NCBI GenBank assembly: GCA_910578335.1
Contig: CAJTPU010000006.1
Location: forward strand, 62,001-126,000
Length of the DNA: 64,000 nucleotides
Reading direction: 5' to 3'
From: an uncultured Lachnospiraceae bacterium
GTDB lineage: Bacteria; Bacillota; Clostridia; Lachnospirales; Lachnospiraceae
The notes below the pieces were generated by a model. It saw nothing but the letters and a program-made list of their open reading frames with translations, made no database searches and was not told where the DNA came from. Both the position numbers and the translations under genes were made by a program. Shown here piece after piece: positions 40,599-49,288 of this stretch. Each line of letters begins with the position of its first letter. Position 1 is the first letter of the stretch.

Positions 40599-41366
40599 AT
40601 GAGCGTGAGTGTAGTAGCACCGGTAAAAGACGGACAATTATTAGTAAACGGCATGACGGAAGCGGAAAAGAAAAAGCAGGAAGTAAAGACGGAAAAAGAA
40701 GCCAGCTCTATGGATAAGGATTCTTTTTTACAGCTTCTGGTAGCACAGATGAAGTATCAGGACCCGTTAGAGCCTACTTCCAATACGGAGTATATTTCCC
40801 AGTATGCACAGTTTTCACAGGTAGAGTCCTTGCAGAATATGAGTCAGAACATGGATTTGCAGAGAGCAAGTTCACTGGTAGGACAGATGGTATATGTCAA
40901 GACCACTGACACATCGGGTGCAACCGACTATGTATACGGCAAGGTTGACTATGTGACGTATCAGGGCGGCAAGCCGTATCTGTACATCGATGAAAAGAGT
41001 TATCCGCTGGAGGATTTGGAGACTATCGTGGAGCCTGAATATTATGAGGCTTACAATCTGGCGACAAAGCTGGTAGAGGGCATCAACAGGCTGCCTAAGC
41101 TTGGTCTGGTGGATTTGGGAGATGCAACCAAGATTGACGAACTGAACAAGATTTACAGCGAGATGACGGATTACCAGAAGACCTTTGTGGCAAAAGAGAA
41201 GGTTGAGGCGCTGGAGAAGTACGTCGCAAAGATTGAAGAACTCAGAAAGCTGGAAGAAGAGTCCAAGAAGGACCCTGAAGAGGTTGAAAAGCCCGAAGAG
41301 ACAGAAAAGCCTGAGGAAGTGGAGAAACCGGAAGAAACGGAAGGCACGGGAAGCGAAACGGTATAA
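40599..41366 (+). CDS. flgD: Flagellar hook capping protein FlgD with an unusual helical C-terminal extension
   Basis: FlgD is the scaffold that caps the growing hook. The 255-residue protein has the FlgD N-domain SFLQLLVAQMKYQDPLEP with TEYISQYAQFSQVESLQNMS, then a Tudor-like segment (about 92-145). Beyond that, residues 152-217 form a helical region (INRLPKLGL, then YSEMTDYQKTFVAKEKVEAL) which resembles helical repeats of clostridial surface proteins, and 224-255 a repetitive KPEETE tail. AAAGGAG lies so close that GTG 40596, ATG 40599 and GTG 40605 are all possible starts; GTG 40605 has the best spacing. Confidence 0.88.
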   Translation: MSVSVVAPVKDGQLLVNGMTEAEKKKQEVKTEKEASSMDKDSFLQLLVAQMKYQDPLEPTSNTEYISQYAQFSQVESLQNMSQNMDLQRASSLVGQMVYVKTTDTSGATDYVYGKVDYVTYQGGKPYLYIDEKSYPLEDLETIVEPEYYEAYNLATKLVEGINRLPKLGLVDLGDATKIDELNKIYSEMTDYQKTFVAKEKVEALEKYVAKIEELRKLEEESKKDPEEVEKPEETEKPEEVEKPEETEGTGSETV

Positions 41367-41397
41367 GCTTTGAGTGCAAACACAGGGAGGTGGCCGT

Positions 41398-41805
41398 ATG
41401 AAGGTACAAAACGGCAGTTTTCTCTCGATAGAACAGCTTCAGGATAAGTATTTAAGGCAGGGCAGCAGAACGGACAATGAAAAGAGGGAAGAAACATTTT
41501 CTTTTCAAGAGGTTCTAAGCAGAAAGCAGACGGCTGTGGCAGCCGGAGCGGCAAGCCTGAAATTTTCCAAACATGCGCAGAGCAGATTGTCCGACAGAAA
41601 TATAGAGCTTACAAACGGACAGATGGAGCGGCTGCATGACGGAGCAAAAAAAGCGGGAGAAAAAGGCATACAGGATTCATTAGTGATTGTGGACGGTCTG
41701 GCATTCATTGTAAATATCCCCAATAAAACGGTGGTAACGGCAATGGACAGCGCAGATACACAGGACAGCATTTTTACAAATATAGACGGAGCGGTTATTA
41801 TGTAG
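41398..41805 (+). CDS. Flagellar operon protein of the TIGR02530 type
   Basis: The 135-residue protein belongs to the small family found between flgD and flgE in Clostridia and Bacilli. Its hallmark is KFSKHAQSRLSDRNIEL with DGAKKAGEKGIQDSLVI and VNIPNKTVVTAM. The role is not established; position next to the hook genes suggests a hook assembly or regulatory function. GGGAGGTG six bases upstream supports ATG 41398 rather than 41374. The N-terminal 55 residues are poorly ordered in appearance. Confidence 0.85.
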   Translation: MKVQNGSFLSIEQLQDKYLRQGSRTDNEKREETFSFQEVLSRKQTAVAAGAASLKFSKHAQSRLSDRNIELTNGQMERLHDGAKKAGEKGIQDSLVIVDGLAFIVNIPNKTVVTAMDSADTQDSIFTNIDGAVIM

Positions 41806-41887
41806 CCGGACCTTTGGAGGCAGATGTTTCCCGACTGACAGAAGGAGACAGACAGTTTCGTCTTAATGATAGGAGGTCATTTTTACT

Positions 41888-43651
41888 ATGATGAGATCAC
41901 TTTTTTCTGGCGTGTCAGGTTTAAAGACACACCAGACCAGAATGGACGTTATCGGTAACAACATTGCCAACGTCAACACAACAGCTTACAAGTCCAGTTC
42001 CATGGTATTCAGCGAGCTTATCAGCCAGACGACCCAGAAGGCGTCGGGGCCCAATGCGGCAACCGGCACCGGCGGTGTCAATGCAAGACAGATTGGTCTT
42101 GGTGTAAGAAGCGGCGCCATCAACATGAATATCACCGGACAGGGTGCGGCGCAGTCTACCGGCAATCCCTTCGATGTGATGATTAGCGGAAGCTCGTTCT
42201 TTGTTGTAAGCGATGGCAATAACAATTTCTTTACCAGAGACGGTTCTTTTTACGTAGATGCAGCCGGCAATCTTGCCATGACCAGCAACGGCTACAATGT
42301 AATGGGCTGGCAGGTAGACCCGGAGACCATGGATATCAAGCAGGATACCGTATCGGCGCTGCGCATTATGAGCCAGGCGAATATGACCTATCCGCCTGAG
42401 GCGACCAGCCAGGCATATGTGGGAGGTATCATTGATAAGTTTGATACGGATGTAACCAGCAGCTCCGGCAAGGCGATTAACTTGAACTTCTACGATGCAC
42501 TGGGGTATATGTACACGGCAAAGCTGGTGATTAAACAGTCCGCTTCCGTGAATGAGTACAGTATCGAGCTGAACAAGCTGCTCGATGCAGGAGGCAACGA
42601 GGTAGATATCAGTAAGGCAACCTTCGGCTCCGCAACCAACCAGAAGATAAACAATACTTCAACGCTTGACAATACCGCCTACAGGTGGAACGCCAATGTG
42701 TTAGAGACCTTAAGCGGTACAGAGGTATGTAATCTTGCCAATATATTTGACGCTGCATCCACCGCAGATGCGCCGGTATTTAAGACGGATGAAGACACCC
42801 AGAAGGCGCTGGCAGAGCTGGCAAAGGCGTACGGCTATGAAGGCAAAATCGACGATTTCATGAATCTGACGGTTGAGTTAAAGAATGACAACACAGGAGG
42901 CGCAACCTTTACCGACGGTACGTATTCGGTAAAGCAGTTGTTCTACAACCAGCAGGCGGGCACGCATCCCTGCTTTACCACCCCTGCGGCGGCGATTGTG
43001 GATGCACCTGCAAATTGGGGAATGGCTTCCTTTGATACGACGGGGCGCAATTTTGAAGGCGCCATGCTGGTATACAACGACGGTAATCTGACCGGTGAAA
43101 AGGGACATTTTGTCGGTGTGAACGGCGTTGCCACAAACCAGACCGTTACGCTGGGACTTTCCGCACTGGGCGGCAATTTCTCCGATATTACCATTGACTT
43201 TTCCACAAGCTCCATGTTCGACAATAACGGAACCTGTACCGTAGGCGCTACGGCGGGCAACTTAAAGGGTCTGGGCATGGGACGTAAGCTGGGCGATATG
43301 AGCGGCGTGTCCATTCAGCAGAACGGTATGATTTATGCGGCTTACGACAATGGTATGACAAGGCTTTTGGGACAGATTGCAGTTGCAGAATTTGCCAATG
43401 CTTCCGGTCTTGAGAGAGCGGGTGAAAACCTCTACTCCGCAACCTTGAACTCCGGAGAATTCGACGGTATCGGCACAGATATAACAGCCAACGGCGGCAA
43501 GATGACGACGGGGCAGTTGGAAATGAGTAACGTGGACCTTTCCGCAGAGTTTACGGAAATGATTACCACACAGAGAGGCTTCCAGGCAAACAGCCGAATC
43601 ATCACGGTTTCGGATACATTGCTGGAAGAACTGACAAACCTGAAGAGATAA
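41888..43651 (+). CDS. flgE: Flagellar hook protein FlgE
   Basis: FlgE forms the hook. The 587-residue protein starts MMRSLFSGVSGLKTHQTRMD with VIGNNIANVNTTAYKSSSMV and ends with FTEMITTQRGFQANSRIITV and SDTLLEELTNLKR, the coiled-coil ends shared by hook and rod proteins. The middle, about residues 150-450, is the variable surface region. TAGGAGGTC lies eleven bases before ATG 41888. It is longer than the Salmonella hook protein (about 400), as is common in Clostridia. Confidence 0.95.
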   Translation: MMRSLFSGVSGLKTHQTRMDVIGNNIANVNTTAYKSSSMVFSELISQTTQKASGPNAATGTGGVNARQIGLGVRSGAINMNITGQGAAQSTGNPFDVMISGSSFFVVSDGNNNFFTRDGSFYVDAAGNLAMTSNGYNVMGWQVDPETMDIKQDTVSALRIMSQANMTYPPEATSQAYVGGIIDKFDTDVTSSSGKAINLNFYDALGYMYTAKLVIKQSASVNEYSIELNKLLDAGGNEVDISKATFGSATNQKINNTSTLDNTAYRWNANVLETLSGTEVCNLANIFDAASTADAPVFKTDEDTQKALAELAKAYGYEGKIDDFMNLTVELKNDNTGGATFTDGTYSVKQLFYNQQAGTHPCFTTPAAAIVDAPANWGMASFDTTGRNFEGAMLVYNDGNLTGEKGHFVGVNGVATNQTVTLGLSALGGNFSDITIDFSTSSMFDNNGTCTVGATAGNLKGLGMGRKLGDMSGVSIQQNGMIYAAYDNGMTRLLGQIAVAEFANASGLERAGENLYSATLNSGEFDGIGTDITANGGKMTTGQLEMSNVDLSAEFTEMITTQRGFQANSRIITVSDTLLEELTNLKR

Positions 43652-43670
43652 TAAAATGAATCCATAGCGG

Positions 43671-43700
43671 CAAAGGGGAGGCATCTGCCTTCCCCCTTTG
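43671..43700 (+). other. Hairpin after flgE
   Basis: CAAAGGGG (43671-43678) with AGGCA pairs with TGCCT and CCCCCTTTG (to 43700), a long stem with one bulge and a 2-base apex. Little T run follows. It may partly terminate or protect the 3' end of the abundant hook mRNA. Confidence 0.6.
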
Positions 43701-43728
43701 TCGTGTATTTGTGTAAGGAGTATTTCCT

Positions 43729-43914
43729 ATGATAGAAATCACGAAAATGAACGGGCAGAAAATTTTGCTGAACCCGGATTTGATAGAAATGGTAGAAGAA
43801 ACGCCTGATACGGTCATGACACTGACCACCGGCAAAAAAATTATTGTAAAAGAAAGTAGACAAACAGTGAAAAATCTAGTAGAATTATACAGAAAGGATA
43901 TTTCTGCGAAGTAG
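43729..43914 (+). CDS. flbD: FlbD/SwrD-type flagellar protein
   Basis: This 61-residue protein is the small FlbD family member found after flgE in Firmicutes and spirochaetes. MIEITKMNGQKILLNPDLIE and MTLTTGKKIIVKES are its standard features. In Bacillus the homologue SwrD raises motor power. AAGGAG precedes ATG 43729. It lies immediately upstream of motA, in accord with that role. It has no membrane segment. Confidence 0.9.
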   Translation: MIEITKMNGQKILLNPDLIEMVEETPDTVMTLTTGKKIIVKESRQTVKNLVELYRKDISAK

Positions 43915-43972
43915 TATGATTTTTTTAAAAAATTCATACAAATGAAGCAGAATAAATGGCAGGTGAAGTTTC

Positions 43973-44767
43973 GTGGATATTGCAACAATATTAGGCTTGG
44001 TTATATGTTTTGCTATGGTTCTTGTGGGTGTTGCTACCAGTGGCGGTTTGCAGGCGCTGCCCAGTTATTTCGATATACCTTCCATAGCGATTACTTTCGG
44101 TGGTGCTTTTTCCGCAGTTTTGGCAGCAAATACGCTGCAGAGCTTTATAAGCGGCATCAAGAGCTTCGGACTGATTCTCAAGGTGCCGAAGAACAATACG
44201 GCGGAGATGATAAACAATATTATCAACTTATCCAACGTGGCGCGAAAAGAAGGCTTGCTCTCCTTGGAGGAGGCTGCCGGAGAATTAGACGATGAATTCC
44301 TCAAAAAAGGAATTCTTCTTATTGTAGACGGTACGGACCCTGAGCTGGTGCGTGCCATCATGGAGACGGAGCTTGTCAGCATGGACAGCCGGCATAAGGC
44401 GAGAATTGGTTTCTGGGAAAATGTAGGTTCCATGGGACCTGCCTGGGGTATGATTGGTACTTTGGTAGGTCTTGTTAACATGTTAAATAATATGGAAGAT
44501 GCTTCCTCTATCGGACCGAATATGGCGACAGCGTTGATTACGACCCTGTACGGCTCTTTGCTTGCCAACTGGATTTGTGCGCCTGTGTCTAACAAGCTGA
44601 AATCCCAGAACGATATGGAAATGATGCAGAAGGAGATTATGATAGAAGGTCTTCTTTCCATACAGGCGGGAGAAAATCCCCGCGTTATCGAGGAGAAGCT
44701 GAAGTCCTTTATGTCTCCTAACGAACGCGCAGGTTCCGGTGATGACGGAGGTGAAACAGATGGCTAA
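43973..44767 (+). CDS. motA: Flagellar stator protein MotA (PomA-like)
   Basis: MotA and MotB form the ion-driven stator. The 264-residue protein has four transmembrane helices, near 3-22, 33-52, 150-170 and 183-203. MDIATILGLVICFAMVLVGV and the cytoplasmic loop with LLIVDGTDPELVRAIMETEL are like PomA, the sodium-type homologue, as is PAWGMIGTLVGLVNMLNNME. The start is GTG 43973 with AGGTGA upstream. It overlaps motB by eight bases. Confidence 0.93.
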   Translation: MDIATILGLVICFAMVLVGVATSGGLQALPSYFDIPSIAITFGGAFSAVLAANTLQSFISGIKSFGLILKVPKNNTAEMINNIINLSNVARKEGLLSLEEAAGELDDEFLKKGILLIVDGTDPELVRAIMETELVSMDSRHKARIGFWENVGSMGPAWGMIGTLVGLVNMLNNMEDASSIGPNMATALITTLYGSLLANWICAPVSNKLKSQNDMEMMQKEIMIEGLLSIQAGENPRVIEEKLKSFMSPNERAGSGDDGGETDG

Positions 44768-45590
44768 AAGAAAAGAAGAGATGCCGCCACCCGGCTCGCC
44801 GGCATGGATGGCTACCTTCGGTGATTTGATGAATCTGCTGCTGTGCTTTTACGTGCTTTTGTTTTCTATGTCTACAATAGACGCGGATAAGCTGAAAGCA
44901 ATTGCAGAGTCCTTTTCACAGACTTTTTCCGTTTTTAACGGCGGCGCTACCGCCATAGGGGACGGTATGCTTGTCAGCAACGGCGTGAGCCAGTTAAACG
45001 AGCTGGATGAGTTTATCAACAGCACAGGAAAAACAGCGGATAAGGAAGGCGATGAATTCGAGGATTCCGACGCCGAGAACAGTTTTGCGGAAGCCCTAAA
45101 GCAGATGGAAGCAGAGCAGCTTGCAGCTTCGGAACAGCTTGCCGAGAAGATTGAAGAGAGTGTGACGGAGAACAATTTGGAGGGGATGATTGATATTGAT
45201 TTTACCTCTCAATATGTAGAGCTTACACTGAAGGGCGCAATTCTCTTTGACTCGGGAAAGGCGGATATTCGCGCAGACGCGGAGCCGATACTGGATAAGG
45301 TCGGCGTTATGCTGGTGAGATATGCAAACAATGTCATTGAAATTGAAGGGCATACGGACAATGTGCCGTTTAACGGCGGCAGGTATGCAGACAACAGCGA
45401 ATTAAGCTGTGCAAGGGCATTGTCGGTATTTAATTATTTTTTGGAAACGACTAATTTGGACCCGGCAATGGTAAAGTATGCCGGCAGGGGAGAGTATGTG
45501 CCGATAGCTGACAATTCTACGGAAGAGGGGCGTGCCAGAAACCGAAGGGTGGTAATCCGCATATACCATGACTTGAGCTATTATCAATAA
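44760..45590 (+). CDS. motB: Flagellar stator protein MotB (PomB-like)
   Basis: MotB anchors the stator to peptidoglycan. In the 276-residue protein, PPPGSPAWMATFGDLMNLLL starts the single membrane helix and carries the ion-binding Asp; this segment resembles sodium-type PomB. A plug/linker follows, then an OmpA-like domain with IEIEGHTDNVPFNGGRY and a closing GRARNRRVVIRI. ATG 44760 has GGAGGTG six bases upstream within motA; the frame from 44739 is not needed. Confidence 0.94.
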   Translation: MAKRKEEMPPPGSPAWMATFGDLMNLLLCFYVLLFSMSTIDADKLKAIAESFSQTFSVFNGGATAIGDGMLVSNGVSQLNELDEFINSTGKTADKEGDEFEDSDAENSFAEALKQMEAEQLAASEQLAEKIEESVTENNLEGMIDIDFTSQYVELTLKGAILFDSGKADIRADAEPILDKVGVMLVRYANNVIEIEGHTDNVPFNGGRYADNSELSCARALSVFNYFLETTNLDPAMVKYAGRGEYVPIADNSTEEGRARNRRVVIRIYHDLSYYQ

Positions 45591-45611
45591 AAGAAAGGAC
45601 AGATAAGGGTC

Positions 45612-46118
45612 ATGAAAAAGAATTTGATGTCAATCTTAATACTGGCGCTGTTAGTGGTAAACATTGTTTTGACGGCTATTATGATGTTCAGCGTAACGGG
45701 GGCAATGAAGAGTACTACGGCACTGGTGGGGAGAATCGCGGCAGTTCTTGATTTAGAGTTAAATTTGGGAGCGGATGACAATCAGTTATCAATTCAGGAC
45801 AGCGCACCGTATAATATAACGGATGCCATGACGATTCCCTTGAAGATGGGAGAGGACAGCGAACAGCATTATGTGCAGGTTGCAGTATCCATACAGATGG
45901 ATAAGACGCACAAGGATTACAAGAAATATTCCGAGACAATGCTGGAAAATGAGAGTATACTGAAAGGAGAAATTCTGGAAGTCATATCCTCTTATACGCT
46001 GGAAGAATTTCAAAATGACACCAACGGAGTCCAAAATGAAATATTGGCAAGGCTGCGCAAGCTGTATAACTCCGATTTCATTTATAAAGTCGTATTCAGT
46101 GACGTGAAGGTGATGTAA
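45612..46118 (+). CDS. fliL: Flagellar basal body-associated protein FliL
   Basis: FliL is a single-pass membrane protein that rings the stator and raises torque. The 168-residue protein has one N-terminal transmembrane helix (about 6-27), then a domain with VQVAVSIQMDKTHKDYKKYS and a C-terminal LRKLYNSDFIYKVVFSDVKV. GAAAGGACAG precedes ATG 45612. It is a fairly diverged member; order (motB-fliL-fliM) supports the call. Confidence 0.85.
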   Translation: MKKNLMSILILALLVVNIVLTAIMMFSVTGAMKSTTALVGRIAAVLDLELNLGADDNQLSIQDSAPYNITDAMTIPLKMGEDSEQHYVQVAVSIQMDKTHKDYKKYSETMLENESILKGEILEVISSYTLEEFQNDTNGVQNEILARLRKLYNSDFIYKVVFSDVKVM

Positions 46119-46191
46119 GTGTCAAAAACAAATAACACTGATTACTCCACACAGCTACGGCATTATGATTTGAAAACAGGAGGTGAGCTTG

Positions 46192-47172
46192 ATGAGTGAA
46201 GTGTTGTCCCAAAGTGAAATAGACAACCTGTTCGCGGCGCTTTCTACCGGAGAACTGGATGTGGAACAAATTCAGGAGAAAGAGGAAAAGCAGACGAGAG
46301 TCTACGACTTTCGCCGCCCCGCGAAATTCTCCAAGGAGCATCTCAGGACTCTTGAAATTATTTTTGAGCATTACGGAAGACTGCTGGCGACCAACCTGCC
46401 GATTTATATGCGCAAAAATGTGCAGATAAGTGTGGCAAGTTCGGAAGCAATGACTTTTTCAGAGTTTTTCAATGCGCTATCAACGCCTGTTATTATGGGA
46501 ATCGGCAGTTTAGAGCCATTGCCGGGAAATATGATTATAGATTTATCGCCCAATTTAGGGTATGCTATTATTGACCGTATGCTTGGCGGTGAAGGCGGGA
46601 CTTTGGAAAAGAGCAGGGACTTCACGCGGATAGAGCGGATTATCATTGAAAAGATTCTGGTCGTGTGTATGCAGCATATGCGCGAGCCGTGGAAGAATGT
46701 GCTGGATATCAATCCGGTGCTGGAGCGGCTGGAAACCAACTCCCAGTTTGCACAGATTATTTCGCCGAACGATATGGTGGCGCTTGTGACACTCGATGTG
46801 AAAATCGGCGATGTGCAGGGCTTTATGAATATGTGTCTTCCTTATTTTACACTGGAAGATGTTATGGATAAGCTGAATACAAGGTACTGGTATGCAAATC
46901 TGCAGGAGACAAAGAACGAAGATTACGAAGAACATATAGAATCCCTGATTCGCAGGGTGGATATACCGATAAAAGCAATTTTGGGGAACAGTACGGTTTC
47001 TGTCAATGATTTTGTCAATCTGCAGATTGGAGACGTTATCCGTCTGGATTCCCATGTGGACAGTGAATTATCCGTCTATGTAGGAAACATCAGAAAATTT
47101 ACTGCGCTGCCCGGTGCCAGCAAGGACAATTATGCGGTCAGGGTAATGTCAGTAATCAGGGAGGGGGAATAG
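46192..47172 (+). CDS. fliM: Flagellar motor switch protein FliM
   Basis: FliM is the C-ring protein that receives phosphorylated CheY. The 326-residue protein starts MSEVLSQSEIDNLFAALSTG, the CheY-binding peptide. YDFRRPAKFSKEHLRTLEII, LGYAIIDRMLGGEGG and a C-terminal SpoA domain with FVNLQIGDVIRLDSHVD follow. GGAGGTGAG eight bases upstream supports ATG 46192 over GTG 46183. It lies next to fliY. Confidence 0.96.
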   Translation: MSEVLSQSEIDNLFAALSTGELDVEQIQEKEEKQTRVYDFRRPAKFSKEHLRTLEIIFEHYGRLLATNLPIYMRKNVQISVASSEAMTFSEFFNALSTPVIMGIGSLEPLPGNMIIDLSPNLGYAIIDRMLGGEGGTLEKSRDFTRIERIIIEKILVVCMQHMREPWKNVLDINPVLERLETNSQFAQIISPNDMVALVTLDVKIGDVQGFMNMCLPYFTLEDVMDKLNTRYWYANLQETKNEDYEEHIESLIRRVDIPIKAILGNSTVSVNDFVNLQIGDVIRLDSHVDSELSVYVGNIRKFTALPGASKDNYAVRVMSVIREGE

Positions 47173-47175
47173 AAC

Positions 47176-48462
47176 ATGAACGATATGTTATCCCAGGACG
47201 AAATAAATGCCTTATTAAACGGAATGGATTTATCAGAAAGCACAAGCGCCGCTCCGCCGGCTGAGGAGGATAGTATCCCTCCCATAGATGAAAGCCTTTT
47301 AACAGATGTGGAAAAGGATGCGGTGGGTGAGGTCGCCAATATCAGCATGGGTTCTTCGGCGACTACACTGTACTCATTGGTAAATCAGAAAGTAAACATT
47401 ACGACGCCAACGGTATCCATGGCAAACTGGAATACGGTGCTGGCGGAATATGAGAAGCCTTGTGTTTTTATACAAATCAAATATACGGAAGGGCTTGACG
47501 GCACCAACATTCTCGTATTGAAGGAGCGGGATGTCAAAATCATCACGGATTTGATGATGGGTGGAGACGGCACCAATGATGAAGGAGAACTGGGGGAATT
47601 GCACCTAAGCGCAATTTCTGAAGCCATGAATCAGATGATGGGCTCATCGGCAACTTCTCTTTCCACCATGCTTGGCATGATGATTGATATCAGCCCGCCA
47701 GAGGCAAGCCGTGTGGATTTGACGGAGTACCATAATGGAAGTGATATTTCTCCTTTTTTGGGTGGTACATTTGTGAAAGTGGCTTTCCGGATGCAGATTG
47801 GAGACTTGGTAGACAGTATTATCATGCAGCTATATCCGGTTGATTTTGCCAAGAAGGTTGTGGAGACTTTCATGTCCGAGCAAATGGGAGGCGCGTCGGC
47901 AAGTGCACCGGCAGCACCGGCACCGGCTCAGCCGGCAGCTCCGGCGCAGAGTGCAGCGCCGGTACAAAGCGCACCGCAGCCGCAGGCAGTAAGCCAGCCG
48001 CAGGCAGCGATGGGCATGGACCCGCAGGCAATGATGGGCATGAATCCCTACGGAGTGCCGATGCAAACCGGTATGCCTATGCAGGGAATGCCAATGCAGA
48101 ACGGTATGCCCATGCAGGGGATGGCGCCAATGTATATGCAGCCCCAGATGGCAATGCCGCAGCCGAGCGTCAATGTGCAGCCGGCACAATTCCAGAACTT
48201 TGCAGCAGATGCCGCAGCAATTGCCGGCGCGGAGAACATAGGCTTAATTATGGATGTACCGCTAAAGGTTACGGCAGAGTTGGGAAGAACTACAAAATCC
48301 ATTGCTGAAATACTTGATTTTTCGCCCGGAACAATTATTGAACTGGACCGTATTGCAGGAGAACCGATAGATGTTCTGGTAAACGGCAAGTTTGTTGCCA
48401 GAGGTGAAGTAATCGTTATAGAAGAAAGCTTTGGTATCAGGGTAACGGAAATTATCAAGTAA
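47176..48462 (+). CDS. fliY: Motor switch phosphatase FliY (FliN-type) with Met-rich linker
   Basis: FliY is a C-ring protein that also dephosphorylates CheY. The 428-residue protein begins MNDMLSQDEINALLNGMDLS, similar to the FliM peptide. The CheC-like phosphatase region keeps both ExxN centres: VGEVANISMGSSA near residue 55 and ISEAMNQMMGSSATSL near 152. A linker of about 100 residues (near 238-338) goes from Ala/Pro/Gln to a methionine-rich stretch with repeated GMPMQ. A C-terminal FliN/SpoA domain holds PLKVTAELGRTTKSIAEILD and VLVNGKFVARGEVIVI. It starts four bases past fliM. Confidence 0.95.
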   Translation: MNDMLSQDEINALLNGMDLSESTSAAPPAEEDSIPPIDESLLTDVEKDAVGEVANISMGSSATTLYSLVNQKVNITTPTVSMANWNTVLAEYEKPCVFIQIKYTEGLDGTNILVLKERDVKIITDLMMGGDGTNDEGELGELHLSAISEAMNQMMGSSATSLSTMLGMMIDISPPEASRVDLTEYHNGSDISPFLGGTFVKVAFRMQIGDLVDSIIMQLYPVDFAKKVVETFMSEQMGGASASAPAAPAPAQPAAPAQSAAPVQSAPQPQAVSQPQAAMGMDPQAMMGMNPYGVPMQTGMPMQGMPMQNGMPMQGMAPMYMQPQMAMPQPSVNVQPAQFQNFAADAAAIAGAENIGLIMDVPLKVTAELGRTTKSIAEILDFSPGTIIELDRIAGEPIDVLVNGKFVARGEVIVIEESFGIRVTEIIK

Positions 48463-48490
48463 TGATAAATAGCATATAAGGAGAAAACGT

Positions 48491-48853
48491 ATGGCAAACA
48501 ATATTTTAATCTGTGACGACGCAGCTTTTATGCGAATGATGATTAAGGACATTTTAACCAAAAATGGTTATAATGTAGTTGGCGAAGCAGAAAATGGCGC
48601 AAAAGGTATTGAAAAATACAATGAGCTGCATCCTGACTTGGTGCTGATGGATATTACCATGCCTGAAATGGATGGTATTGCCGCACTAAAGGGAATCAAG
48701 TCGGCAGATGCCAATGCAAAGGTTATTATGTGTTCCGCAATGGGTCAGCAGGCGATGGTTATTGAATCGATTCAGGCAGGCGCAAAGGATTTCATCGTAA
48801 AGCCTTTCCAGCCGGACCGCGTTCTGGAAGCCGTTAAGAAGGTTATTGGCTGA
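48491..48853 (+). CDS. cheY: Chemotaxis response regulator CheY
   Basis: CheY carries the chemotaxis signal to FliM and FliY. The 120-residue single receiver domain has the acidic pair in ILICDDAAFMRMM, the phosphorylated Asp in LVLMDITMPEMDGI, Ser in IMCSAMGQQ and the conserved Lys in FIVKPFQPDRVLEAV. AAGGAG precedes ATG 48491. Its place between fliY and fliO is the same as in Bacillus. The stop overlaps the fliO start. Confidence 0.96.
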   Translation: MANNILICDDAAFMRMMIKDILTKNGYNVVGEAENGAKGIEKYNELHPDLVLMDITMPEMDGIAALKGIKSADANAKVIMCSAMGQQAMVIESIQAGAKDFIVKPFQPDRVLEAVKKVIG

Positions 48854-49281
48854 TGCTTACTGCCGGCATGGGTACGGCAGACAGGATTGCCGAGCTCGTT
48901 ACAATACTCGTCATTTTTGTTCTGGTATTGGCGCTTACTTTGTTTGTGACAAAGTGGATTGCCGGATATCAGAAGGGACAGGGAGTCGGAAACAACATAG
49001 AAATTGTGGAGACCTGTCCCGCCGGTAATGGTAAATTTATTCAGATAATCAGGCTGGGGGAAACCTACGTGGCTGTTGCCGTTTGTAAGGATTCTGTCAC
49101 CTTACTTGGCACGGTTCCAAAAGAGCAGCTTGTGTTTTCTAAGACAGGCGGCGGTTCTGCGCAAAGATTCAAGGAGTTCTTCCGGAAGGCGAAGGAAGCT
49201 TATCCGGATGAAGAAAGCGCATCTGGGGAGAAGAAGGCGGGGGAAGAAACTGACGGGGAAGAATTACCGAAAGAAGAGTAG
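48853..49281 (+). CDS. fliO: Flagellar biosynthesis protein FliO
   Basis: FliO is a membrane protein that helps assemble the FliP ring of the export gate. The 142-residue protein has a single transmembrane helix near residues 17-36 (LVTILVIFVLVLALTLFVTK), then a small domain with IEIVETCPAGNGKFIQIIRL. The C-terminus is highly acidic (SGEKKAGEETDGEELPKEE). It overlaps the cheY stop by one base. Sequence conservation is weak in this family, and position before fliP supports the call. Confidence 0.84.
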   Translation: MLTAGMGTADRIAELVTILVIFVLVLALTLFVTKWIAGYQKGQGVGNNIEIVETCPAGNGKFIQIIRLGETYVAVAVCKDSVTLLGTVPKEQLVFSKTGGGSAQRFKEFFRKAKEAYPDEESASGEKKAGEETDGEELPKEE

Positions 49282-49288
49282 GCTGAAC

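Noticed and set aside
49076..49288. In-frame upstream extension of fliP
   Set aside because: It overlaps fliO in a different frame and would bury the FliP signal sequence behind 71 basic residues.
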